NCBI GenBank assembly: GCA_025642065.1
Contig: JAODUP010001127.1
Location: 1 to 64,000 of the forward strand
Direction: 5' to 3'
From: Paralvinella palmiformis
Lineage: Eukaryota; Annelida; Polychaeta; Terebellida; Alvinellidae
DNA: 64,000 bases
Position numbers and translations under genes: made by a program. Shown one piece after another: positions 1 to 11,700 of this stretch (position 1 is its first letter; each line of letters starts with the position of its first letter). The notes below the pieces were generated by a model. That model ran no database searches and was not told where the DNA came from. It worked only from the letters and a program-made list of their open reading frames with translations.

Positions 1-317
1 TTTTCCCTTCTTCCTATCACATAATGTCATTTAAAATAAAATGATATTTGTTGATGCACAGCTAGAAGAAGCTTTGAGTAGGCTTTAGAAAATTTAATAT
101 TTTTTGCGAGTAATAATAATTTTACTTACGAATTTGTGAACTGCTGAATGTCCAATGGTTTGCTCCCAAGATTACCCTATTATCGCTTATACATACCCCT
201 TTTCTACTTCGTTTCACCATCAAACTGCTGATTCGTTTGGGCATCATTCAGTTTGTCGAATATGGTTGAAAACCACTTTAACTTTATTTCTATGATAAAA
301 TTTTAATATATCTCTGA
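1..317. other. Intergenic, nothing recognised
   Basis: AT-rich sequence with no reading frame, splice-linked exon or repeat that I recognise. It ends at the start of the hAT-like remnant. Confidence 0.5.
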
Positions 318-710
318 CAGGGTTGGGGCGATTACAGGACAACGCTAATCGATTACGATTACTTGAGAATACCATGATTACGATTACATTCATTCTGTAT
401 GTAATCGATTACGATTACATTGTAAAGTAATCATGACTACAATGTATATAACACAAACATGAATGTGATTCTTCTTCAATATTCACCCGGTTACATGTAT
501 AATACCGATATAAACGCTACCGTGTTTACATGTTGCTTTGTAAGAATCGGACGCATTTCAAGTATTTTCTTGAATTGAAAATGTACAGAAGACTTTGATG
601 CCATTGTACGACGTTAATTTATTTTAATATTCACCACAGAGCAAAGGAGCAAGTAATGCATTTATAGAGATAACTGAGATTGGTGCAAACTGAGATTAGT
701 GCAAACAGTA

Positions 711-986
711 TCAATGAAATATATATTTAATAACAAAATGCATCATGTGTGGCGTGACTATAGTCAGATAAGGTCTATTTAATAAACGAAATAATTCTAC
801 ATCATTAATATTAAGTGGCCTCTTATGTGGAGTATTCTTTGTGACTACACCACACTTTATCTTATGACTCCTTAGTCTATCACTCTTGGCACTGACTGAT
901 GTCTCACAGTCCCTACACTTGGCAACAGTCTTGCCACCTATTTCACGCAAAGTGTACACATTCCAGATAGGGGCTTTAGGTTTCAT
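711..986 (-). pseudogene. BED-type zinc-finger remnant of hAT transposase
   Basis: A 91-codon frame. Residues 8-45 fit a BED finger: aromatic W8 and Y11, then C24-x2-C27 and H41-x3-C45 as zinc ligands. BED fingers bind DNA and sit at the N-terminus of hAT transposases and of domesticated ZBED proteins. After about residue 58 the sequence turns AT-rich and loses any similarity, then stops. No dimerisation or catalytic domain follows. It is most likely the surviving N-terminal piece of the surrounding element. A short domesticated gene is possible but unsupported. Confidence 0.5.
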
Positions 987-1004
987 GGTGCTTGTATTGG
1001 TTGT

Positions 1005-1056
1005 GATGATGATTTATGTTTTACTGCCACTTCTGTGCATATGGTAGGCTAAATGG
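1005..1056 (-). repeat. SINE fragment (tail part)
   Basis: Matches the conserved non-tRNA part of the SINE family seen in full at 12385-12591 and 63321-63503: a TGATGATG-like tail, then 'acttctgtgcatatggtagg' and 'ctaaatgggcc'. The tRNA-like head is missing. Confidence 0.55.
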
Positions 1057-1422
1057 GCCATGTATTGGTTGTTATTTAATAACTGTATAATGAAAATTGC
1101 CATGATATATACCACCTACATCCACTTTATAAGCTATTAAATTCCATACCCCAGTAACCACTGAGATGGTGACTTCATATGCCAGCATATGATTTCAATG
1201 TTGAATCTATTGTTTAGGGATGAGAGATCATGCCCCACTTAATGTCACATTCAATTGGGGGCTCAATTAGCAATTTGGGTCATCATTGGCTTGTTTAACA
1301 GATAATGACAATATAGTGGGTTTCTTCATGACTGTATTGAATTTACCTGTAATTCCCATTATTTACCATATTTCCCACCATCCTGGGAAATACTCTTATT
1401 TCCTGGTTACTTGACAACCCTG

Positions 1423-2269
1423 GTTCATTCTAATTACCAATGAAAAGATATTCCTTTCAGTTTCTCATGCACTTAAAAAATTGTGTTGACATAACACTGG
1501 ATGTGACACCATTTTGCATATGTGTCACAGCTAATGACAAGGTTATTAATTCAAACTTTAAAATGGTTTATCAAACTCATCTTCAACATGGGTTTCTATA
1601 GATTTGCAGAACTTTACAAACAAAAGTCAGATTTAAGTGATTAATGATGTTCTTCGGATATCAGTTAAGATATAAATTTATGCCAGTCAAATCTAATATT
1701 TAGCATAAGCAGTGATTAGGTACTCCACAGCCAAAATTACTGTTATCGACTATACATTTGATACTTACTACATGAATGAGACCTATTTTCAGATTAATTT
1801 ATTTTGAATTCACTTGACAATTGCAAGCAACGAATACGTACTCAGAACTGTTAAAATCCATACTTATTGCATGAATTCTTTTAAAATGTATGTATAATGC
1901 ATTAGTTTTTAAAGAAAGCATTGTCTAAGTTTATGGGGGTGTACAATATTTATAACCAGTAGAAGACTTTATCACAGTCTTGAGGATATAACCTCACAAT
2001 GTTAATTATGATAATTGATCCTGTTTTGTTTTAATTATTTTCTAATAAGCACAGCACATGATACTCCCATATATATCATGGTTCCCACACATCTTGGAAA
2101 ATAACAAATTCATTTTCCAGGTTCTAGAAATTTCCTGGAAAAAAATAATGCCTGTGAAAGAATCTACTTTGATCAAAAATCCATGAATAAATATTATGCC
2201 TGTAGAAGAAAAAGAGCACTGGTACATAGTCTTGAATTACTTGATATCCCATGTTAGTTAAAATTTAAA
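1423..2269. other. Intergenic, nothing recognised
   Basis: AT-rich sequence with no supported gene. Short frames here lack codon structure and plausible splice sites. Confidence 0.45.
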
Positions 2270-2497
2270 TAAAAGTAGGTGGATTCCACATCAAATTTAT
2301 CAATTCCAAATTTTCCAATTCTGTTTTTTACCTACTACTTTTTACCATGAGTAATCCAAGTAGGTACTTAGTATTCTAAGTAGGATTGTCATAGAAGAAA
2401 TATTTCTGAATTAAAAAAGTAAATGGTAAATTAATTTGTGGATTTATTTATTTTTTGTAGGAAACTTCAATTAAAAAAAGAATTGACTCCAGGTCTG
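2270..2497 (-). mobile_element. MITE copy (CAGACATGGGG family), degraded
   Basis: Opposite in orientation to the copy at 16797-17061. It shares the AATTCCAAAT-rich arm, the 'tttttacctactactttttacc' segment, the GTAGGTACT repeats and the 'gaagaaatatttctgaatt' core. The right end 'aattgactccaggtctg' is a mutated terminal repeat; the left terminal repeat is mostly lost. Confidence 0.6.
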
Positions 2498-2643
2498 GAT
2501 CAGACAGCATATCTTGATTTATTACCTTTAAATCTTGTATAATTTGTCTTGGAAAATGGTAATTTTGTCCTAGAAAATAATATTTACATGGCTCTGGAAA
2601 TATATATATATCTTGTTTGTTTTTGTTGTTCATTCATCGGTAG

Positions 2644-2816
2644 GGTATAATGACATTACTAATCTGTCACATGTAGGCGATGTGGCTGATAAGGCGAATT
2701 TGGGAAAGAAAGGTTCTGTCACAGTTTGGGCATTGAAGATCAGTATTATTTGTGGAGCTTGCTTCTTTCTAATTTTTTTTATCTTTGGTGTATATATAAT
2801 GCAATTTTATTTTTAA
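2644..2816 (+). CDS. Candidate 3'-terminal exon, tail-anchored membrane protein
   Basis: An open frame enters through a possible acceptor (a T-rich tract ending in CGGTAG at 2643) and runs 56 codons to TAA at 2814-2816. It encodes a polar stretch with Asp, Lys and Gly (including GKKGSV), then about 25 hydrophobic residues rich in Ile, Phe, Val and Cys, then a very short aromatic tail. That is the layout of a C-terminal membrane anchor. I cannot name a family and no upstream exon is evident; the rest could lie left of the window or be absent. In AT-rich DNA a hydrophobic frame can arise by chance, so this is tentative. Confidence 0.3.
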
Positions 2817-3183
2817 GATTTTGCACATTATTTTATTTATTCAATATTGTTATTGATTCTTGTATATTGGCTGTGTATGTGATTTAAATCAATAAGAATA
2901 ATGTTGTCATATATATTTGGTGCCAAATTTTAGAACTCCCCACATATAATTACATTAAGAAAGCTAGTCTCTGTGATGCTGCATACAAATCCAGTGTGAT
3001 CACTCAAGTTCAACATGCCAAAAATATAGGCCTATGAAAGTATGAGTGTAAATGAGTTATCTTCGAAATTTTCAAGTTTGGGGACCTTGTAAAATCTAAG
3101 ATGGATACTTCATTCTATGATATTAATTATGATTATTTGCTCTGATATTATTTGATGTAAAGTGAAAAGTAATGCATGCATTT

Positions 3184-3232
<49 letters not shown>

Positions 3233-5727
3233 CAATGTAAACTGTAATCAGTGAGGAACCAGACATTATTGTGTTCATAAATGTTGTCAGGTTTTGTTGA
3301 TGATATTTTTCTATGCTTACTTTACTTACCTGATATTGCTGCAACAAAGTTTAATTTTACTACAAGTATATATCTATGTTATGTACTGTTTTAGGAATAA
3401 ATCCATTTCAATCTCTCTATAGAATCTCTTACATCAATGTTACTAGTAGTTAAGGCATATGTGACTAACTGTGAAGTTTTACAATAAACACAACCAAAAA
3501 TCCAGAACTAATGTTGTAAATTCATTTCTTTTAGGTAATCAGTAATCAAAGACCCCAAAAAAATCTTCAGAAGAGTAAACACGTTTTAATTTAATGTCAA
3601 AATTTTATATGTAGCTTCCTATTTATTTAAATGGGGGAACTGTATCATTTAATGTGGTGAACTCCATCAGGGAAGAACAAAAATTTTGTCGTTATTTTAG
3701 AAATTATTATATAAATAGGCAGATATGTGGAAATAACATTAACAACACACGTGTTTTGTATGGGAATAAATTGAAGCTTGTAGCTATGAGTTGCTGGATA
3801 TGAAAGAAAATTTCCTTTTACAGAGAGTTAGTATTTATGGTAAGCAAAACTAAAAAACTTTTTGTTGCGGTTTTGTTATTTCATACTTTTGGCACAAAGA
3901 TTTCATATAAGTTTAACAGTATCAATCCAGTTATACTATCAGAAGCCTAAATTGAATGAATTAGAAAGTAAATTTTTTATAAATGTGTAGATAACAAATT
4001 GGAATTGAGGGTATGTGCCCCACCACTGTAATATCTATTACCAAACAAACAGCTCTTTACTTGAGAAATCACTGTGAAGATAGAGAACCATTAACATTTT
4101 ACCTGGTCTTAAATTTATATCACCTGAGAGAGAGAAAAGGGAAACTGTAATGCGCCATATCTAACATGTGAAACGAATGGAATCAGTAACATATGTTAAG
4201 ATCTTGAAAATTATGCTTTAATTTTAAGTCATTCCACATCTTCAAAACAAAAGGTCTTTTCACTAATTACCACTTACTGACAGATGTGGCCTGGTGATAG
4301 TTTATGCCACGTCATACATAATTCTTTCTTGTTGATTTTCTGGGCAAATTTTTATAAACCAGTTTCATCTTGAAATGTCCTTTGAAACAAATATGTATCT
4401 CATTTCTTCTAGTTATGAAAACAATCTAAATTTGTGGTTTGTTGAATGCCATAATGAATTTATTTCATCAGAGATTAGGCTGATCAAGTACAGGAATTGA
4501 GCATTGTGTTATAGACTTGACTGGAATCTAGAAAGAGCCATCCAGAGAAGGGAAAATCTTCTGTTTTGCACTGGAAATTAAGAAATGGTTGCTGGCCCTC
4601 TTTCAGATCCGTAAAGCATAGATTTTATGCAGTCATGCATTTGTATTAAAATTAGGCAAATCTATCCATTTGTAAATTTTGAATTAACTGTTACTACATG
4701 AAATCAGCTACTGCTATGATTTAATTCAAACTTATGTTTGATATTAAATTTCTAACTTGTCAGAGGCTCAAATAACTTGACTGGGTATGTCATACTTATT
4801 GACACTTCTGTAAGCATCTTACAGGTATGTTTTTATCTTAAATTTGGCTATTTGTAGATGAACTTCACCTTTGGAATAATTTCCGGCTGCAGTTTCATGG
4901 AAAAATACAAGAAACTACCAGTTTAGGTGTGTCTGCAACACTGCAGCAGTAGACAGTTTACTGCTTTTTGTGGACATAGAACATTTTTCAGTGGATATAA
5001 TTATAACACCTATCCTTCAACATCTTACACACTCATAATTATGTAATATTTTCCCTAGTGTAAGTGATAGTAGTCTTGTATGGTGACACAACATTCACTT
5101 TTGAGGGGAAATATATTTATAAAATCTCATTTTTTAAGCAATATCCACTATGCATACATTTTCAATAACTCATCTAATCACAGATATTTATAAGCACTCT
5201 TCTGTGGCACTATAACAGATCTTGACATTGGCAAGTCCCCTATACAAGGCCAATTTCCTGATGGATATGCTACTCTTGCAATCATTTGGAATGACTCGGA
5301 GTTCGTGCTCTTCTGAATGTAACACTGATCATTGTTGGATTTGTATGGTAGTTGCTTAAATAACATGTGGCCTGACTTGGGTGCTGTTGGCCTCTGTAAC
5401 TCATTAGTTGATAGTCATTTACAAAACTTAGATATGTAGATGACTGAAATATGTTTAAAAACTTCTGTTGATGTTAGTTATTCAATCCTGTAGATTTTTG
5501 GTCAGATTTACAGCCTTATTATTAGAGTTACTACACTTTTTATACCACAGTTTTGTTAATTATATATGCATATTTTACATTGTTTTATGAACTATTTAAC
5601 TATATACTTAATAGGTTTTTTAGATGTTTATTTTGTAGATCTGTTTTTAAATAATTTCTGTACATTTCATTTTCATCGCAGACTCATATCCACATTTAGT
5701 GTTGGTGATCATCACCGAGCAGTATAA
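2817..5727. other. Intergenic upstream of acyl-CoA ligase gene
   Basis: About 2.9 kb with no supported coding exon. It holds a CT/TA microsatellite at 3186-3230. The last part (5682-5727) is probably 5' untranslated exon sequence, because a pyrimidine-rich stretch and CAG precede it and the in-frame codon just before the ATG is TAA. Confidence 0.5.
3186..3230. repeat. (CT)n(TA)n microsatellite
   Basis: A short CT run is followed by about 18 TA repeats. Confidence 0.9.
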
Positions 5728-8700
5728 ATGAAGAGCCCTTTGCCTGATGTCACTATTCCAACTGAACATGGATTGGCCCATGTTCTACTGGATAGGATGC
5801 AGAAATTTGGTTCCAGAACAGCTCTAGTAAATCATTGATTCATATATTACACATACAGAGAGACCTATTGCAGGAAACATTTTTATGCTTATAAGTAGAA
5901 CAATTTTAAAACCTTGTACACAGATATTAGTAAAAGAATTATCATTTATATAAAGTATTAATTACAGCAGTACATTCCAGATAGATGCCCTCACCCATAG
6001 AAAGCTGACATATGTTGAGTTGAGACAGGTTGTCCTTCAGTTAGCTGGGTTTTTGTGTGGACACGGATTGACCAACAATCACCTTGTGTTGATGGCCTGC
6101 CAGAATACTATAGATTTTCCTGTTGTGTTTCTTGCACTCAGCTATCTTGGCATCACTGTGAGCACAGTAAATCCAAGAGCAAAACCAGGTACTATCACGT
6201 GATGTTAATGTTTTTGAAATATCATTTCCATTCTTTAACTTGTTATATAAATCTAATTGAACAAGTGGAGTGTATAATAAATAGGACAGTTAGCATATTT
6301 TCTATGAAAGGTTTTTCTAGTATCCACCTTTTGATAGAGTGATAGAAATTGTATGTATGGCATATAAAGCTTGTATGTAGCGATAATTTGAAGAACTATA
6401 CTTCCGCTGTTTATTGCTTCTATTGATCCATTTGGTGCCAAATTGATCTCACTTAAATATGCTTTTATAGCTTTGCATGAGATATCACTGTGATACAAAA
6501 CCTCAATCAACTTTGATCAATTCTCTACCAAATTTTGTCTAAAACATAGAGTTGATGACTTGTGAAATTTTAGCAAACCTCCCCAAATATGGTGTTTCTG
6601 TAACTCTGTGTTGTGAGCAATTGTTTTTGGGTTGGCAGCTTTACATAGCAGTTTGGCCAGTACTAAGGTTGAAAGGCCAATTATTTTACGTAAGATATTT
6701 GATTGAAAGTGGGGATATCAGTTCTTATCCAGAAGGCATGAGAATAATATATATTAAAATATTTTGGCTAAATTATTAAATAAACTGTGGTGACTTTTTC
6801 AAACAGCTGCAGAATAAAATTTAATATCATATAGGTCAGGGTTCAAATAACGCTTGCCCAGTCACCCGAGGTGAATAGAAACAATACAGGATGAATAGAT
6901 TTTCAGTTGAGTTCATCCTGTCAGGCGAGTGACGATTTCTGACATAATTATCCATTGTACGTATTTTTGCACTCTTGAACGTGTAGGATTAGTTCATTAC
7001 TTCATGGACTAGTTGATTTTAAAAGTCACTATTCCTGCAGGGCTAGTTGACTTTTAATGTTAGATTTTATCTGTATAGTTGGATCAGAAAATAAAGATGG
7101 TATTCTAATTATTGATTTAATTAATTATGCGATTGCTTAATTGACAGGTGAGTTATGGAGGTTGATGTTAGATTGTGAACCTGACTATGTTGTGGTAACA
7201 GACACTGATGTAAAAAACAGGATAAAGAATGTGATGAAGGAACACAAAAACTTGCATATCAAGGTAATCAAATAATTTATTACAAGTTTATGCATATTTT
7301 AATTCACTTACCTAATTTTGTTTAATGCTAAATTTTGGTTTTCTTTATTTAACACGTTTGTTTGTCTGATCTTGGGTAAAATAAACTATTGCTATACTCA
7401 TGGTCCATTCATCTGTCAACCGTACAATCAGCTAATGACCTTTATGCATGAATAATTGAAATAATTACATATCATTTTGCCAATATAGCTTTGAAGATTA
7501 TCAACCTTATATTGACCATTTATTTGGTTAGGAAATTTTTATCGTTGGATCAGGATCATATCCTGAGTATTTGGACATTGAAGGCTTACTGAAGGAAGAA
7601 TTTCATTCCTCGATGTGTCATCACCAGCACATTATTGATGTTAGACACCAGGTGGCAGCTCTTCTTTATTCTTCTGGTACAACTGGTTTGCCAAAAGGTG
7701 TGATGCTTAGCCATTACAATATCTTGGCTAACATATTTCAGATTAGGTATGAAGATCAGTATTTCATAATAACAATCCTGGTATATACTTTTACCTCTAA
7801 TCAATGCAGTGATTTTAGTATTTTTACAATCCAATTCCAGGATTGGAATTGCTTATTTAAAAAAATGGTATTGAAATTGATGAAATTAGAATTGAAGTTT
7901 GCTACAAAAAGTTTAATCCACAAATTAATTTACCCTTTAATTTTTTAATTCAGAAATATTTCTTCCATAACAATCCTATTTGGAATATAGACTACTCTGA
8001 GTACCTACTCCAATCAGTGATTGGAGTAGGTATAAATTGAATTGGAATTGCTAAATTTGATTTGGAATTGACTAAATGGAATTGAGTGGAATTGACAAAA
8101 TGAAATTGACCCTATGTCTGATTTACAATAAATATTTGTTTTATTTTCTTGACTGGCCATTATTTTTTCTATTACATTTGTATTCAATACAGTACAGCTA
8201 GTAATGTTGCTTTGAATAGTTGTTATTATATTGAAATATAGTAGAATTGTATTGCTTTTTGGGCACATTTACTTGGTTTTGGCTTAGATGTACTGTTTGT
8301 TGACTTATAATAGTATATACAAATTGTTGTACACAGTACGAGTGCTTTAGCTATACAATACAATAGATACTCAATGAAATACTCAAATATAAAAGAGAAA
8401 ATCATAACTAAAACATCAACATTTATGGTATTTGACTGATTAGACTACGCGACATAGATATTAATTGTGCGATCATCTTCTTATAAGGTGTAGACTTTTG
8501 GTGCTGTTTCATTTATTTAAATTGATACCTATCGTCAGAGTCTTACTGAAGCCTATTCAGTTTTGTTTTGTCCTTCAGCCATTTAGTGTTCAGGAGTCCA
8601 TTTGCCATTTCTAACCAACAAGACACCATTATGGCATCACTACCATTTTACCATGTTTATGGCTTGACGATTATACAGCTCTGCAACCTCTTTTCTGGCA

Positions 8701-11700
8701 ACAAGCTTGTTGTCCTGCCAACGTTCAACTTGGACACATTTTTGTCTGCCATAGAGATGTACAAGGTCAGGGTCTTGTTTTATGACACAGCTTTCATTTA
8801 TAATCGGTCACTGTAGTAGTGTAGATGTATAACCCGTTGATTTTGTGGTCTTCTGAATTAATCAAGTATCAATCCCTGCCAACATCCATGAAGTGTTTCT
8901 CAAGGTTGAATTATTTCCCAGAAATTGTTTTGGGCTTGGTCCCTGTGAATATTAATACAGCTACTGTATTTCTCAGTGTGTGTGTGTTTGTGTGTGTGTG
9001 TACCACTGTTAGATAAATATCTTTTCTAAATATGTTTGCAACAAACTCATATATATATTTATATATATATATATAGATATATATATATATATATATACAC
9101 ACAATCTGTTTCACCTATCTGACTTCCATTGTGATATTTCCTTTCCAGGTGTCTTTTGTCTACCTTGTACCACCAATTGCCATACAGCTGATCAAGGACC
9201 CTAGAGTTTCCAGGTATAACTTATCTAGTATCACTTCTCTATTCAGTGGAGCAGCACCTATTAGCATTGAATTAATCAAACAGATAAAGAAGCATCTTCA
9301 CATATATGATATACGACAAGGTATTGTTTAACCTTTTAATGTAAAACAGAATCACCCCAAATGTGTAATGGAAGTGCTTTATTCAAGATCATTTTTAAAA
9401 GCAGATACAATGTATATGGCTTTGATCACACTAAGATTTGGATGTTAGAGTTTTCAAATATAAATAGATACCTGAGAAAATTAATGATTATTGGTTGAGT
9501 AGCAAATTTCATTGATGCGCATATTGAATGTATTGTTGAGTGTTGGAACTGTGCAGTTTGTAAATCATAGATCAGATATGGTGTTCTGCCATGTAAACCG
9601 GACTCCACTGAACATTTCAATATGAGAAGTTTAAAATTGAGAACACGAAGCGCTGGCTGTGTGGTCAGAAATAGAATCTCTCAATACTGAGGTTTAGAAT
9701 GGCATTGTTTGTTGACGTGGTAGCTGCATGCCAAATATTGACTTCGGTCAGTGGAAGTTTAATGGTGATGTATCAGAACTGTATAAATATTGACAGACAG
9801 TAGCTGCCCTCCATTGATTATCAGAAAATCAACATTTTAACCGGACATCATCATCCTACTTCTCCTGAAAGACCCCCTACACACAGCCCCATCAACAATA
9901 ACACAACAGATAGCTGTACCCAATAGACGACAGCTAAGGGTCTCGACCTCAACAAGTGACTGAATGGACCATATCGCTATTACTTATCACCTGCCGAAAG
10001 GTGCGCTATTGGTTTCGGGTTTATTTTTTACAGGTTATGGCATGACCGAGACCAGCCCAGGTGTCTTGCATCCACCGCTTGGGCATGTTAAACTGGGCTC
10101 TGTTGGCATTCCTCTGCCCAATACGGAAGTGAAGGTCAGTTCAGGGTCAGCAGTTAATTATGGAGAAAGTTAAAAGAGAACAGTAGACAGTGTTCTGCTG
10201 TGGCCATTGTAATATATTGTGGGATCTAGCTCAGATCAGATCAGTGGTAAATAAAATGTTAGAAGATCCAGGATCACATCCACTGACTTATGTGCTTACT
10301 GAATGACTCATCCTTAAAAGTTAAATGAATACCTATCTGGATTAGTCAGATTGCGGCACAGTATACAGTTGGTAGCCAGATATGGGATTCTTCCTGGGGA
10401 GTAGACCTTGTTACTGGTCTATAAATGAGATGGATGCTAACTGTACAATGATTAGTATTCTATATTTATTTAAAAAATCCTTGGTAGATACTGGATTTAA
10501 AAAAAAAAAAATACTTTGAATAAACTTCATTTTTATTAATAATGATATATTTAGTAATTAATTTATCAGAATTGTGTATTATTTATGGAATGAATAAATG
10601 GAAATCTAAGCAAAGTATTTGACACAGACTTATATGAGCATAGATTATAGTCTCTATTATATATATATATGCTATAGGTATAAATTCTGATCAGTTAATA
10701 TTACAAATGCTTTTTCTGTTTATAAAATTTCTGGTTATGATCAGGATCAGTATTGTCAATCAGTAAATTTGTATAATCATTTTCTAAAGTACTGTATAAA
10801 GTTGGGAATAATCTGTCTGTGTTAATGATTATTTGTTTAGGTGGTAGATCCAGATACGAAGATGAGTCTTGGCTCCAATCAGAATGGTGAGATTTGGATC
10901 CGTGGTCCTCAGGTTATGATTGGTTATCATAACTCTCCGGACGTTTCGCAGCAGTCAATAGACAGCGATGGCTGGCTTAGATCTGGTTAGTACCAGTAGT
11001 ATGAAATAGCATGTTTGTGTGCATTTGTGTGTGTGTGTGTGTGTGTGTTTACACACATCCTTTTACCTTGGCTTGCCCTTCTGTCTGACAGGTGACATCG
11101 GTTATTACGACGAAGAAGGTTTCTTTTACATTGCTGGTCGACTGAAAGAAATAATCAAGTACAAAGGATATCAGGTATTTAAATGTCCATCTCTCTCAGT
11201 ATTTCTTCTTCTTAATATGGTTTAGTTCTGTCAAAAGAATACTTAATGAATCCTTTGTTTATTACATTTACTTTTAATGTATTAAATATAGAACAGTATC
11301 AAAATGACGGCGCTTTCTCACTGGACTTGATGTTTGTTAATTATAGACATTATAAAGAAATACTTGTGTCATTTAGTCCATCAGATTAACTTATGATCTG
11401 CTCTTTGGAAAGATCACACAGTTGTGTTTGTAATTTAACAGTGAATGATTATGATTGCCTATGAGATAGTCACAGCCAACGGAAGCATCGTGTGTCTATG
11501 TTTATGATCAAGGACGGTTGTAATTGGTTATGATATAGCAATTATCGCAATATGTAATTGGTATGAACCCAGAAAGATGTTGCCTTATCCAAATGAAACA
11601 CTACTATTTTGCTACTTTGTATCTCAATTTTTACATCAGTTATTCAGTTTCACAACTGTTCAAATTACTGATTCACAACAAAATGTGTGCCCCTTTTAAA

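Larger units (their letters stand above)
318..1422 (-). mobile_element. hAT-like DNA transposon remnant with BED finger
   Basis: The left edge reads CAGGGTTGGGG and the right edge ends CAACCCTG, so the outer 8 bases are inverted repeats of the CAGGGTTG type common in hAT elements. Just inside the left edge (about 329-430) GATTAC/CGATTAC motifs recur, like subterminal transposase-binding repeats of hAT elements. A minus-strand frame at 711-986 encodes a BED-type zinc finger, the usual N-terminus of hAT transposases, so the 1422 end is probably the 5' end. Nothing of the RNase-H-like catalytic domain is left, so the copy is internally deleted. Flanking 8-mers (ATCTCTGA and GTTCATTC) do not match, which leaves the exact borders uncertain. 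A SINE fragment lies inside. Confidence 0.5.
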
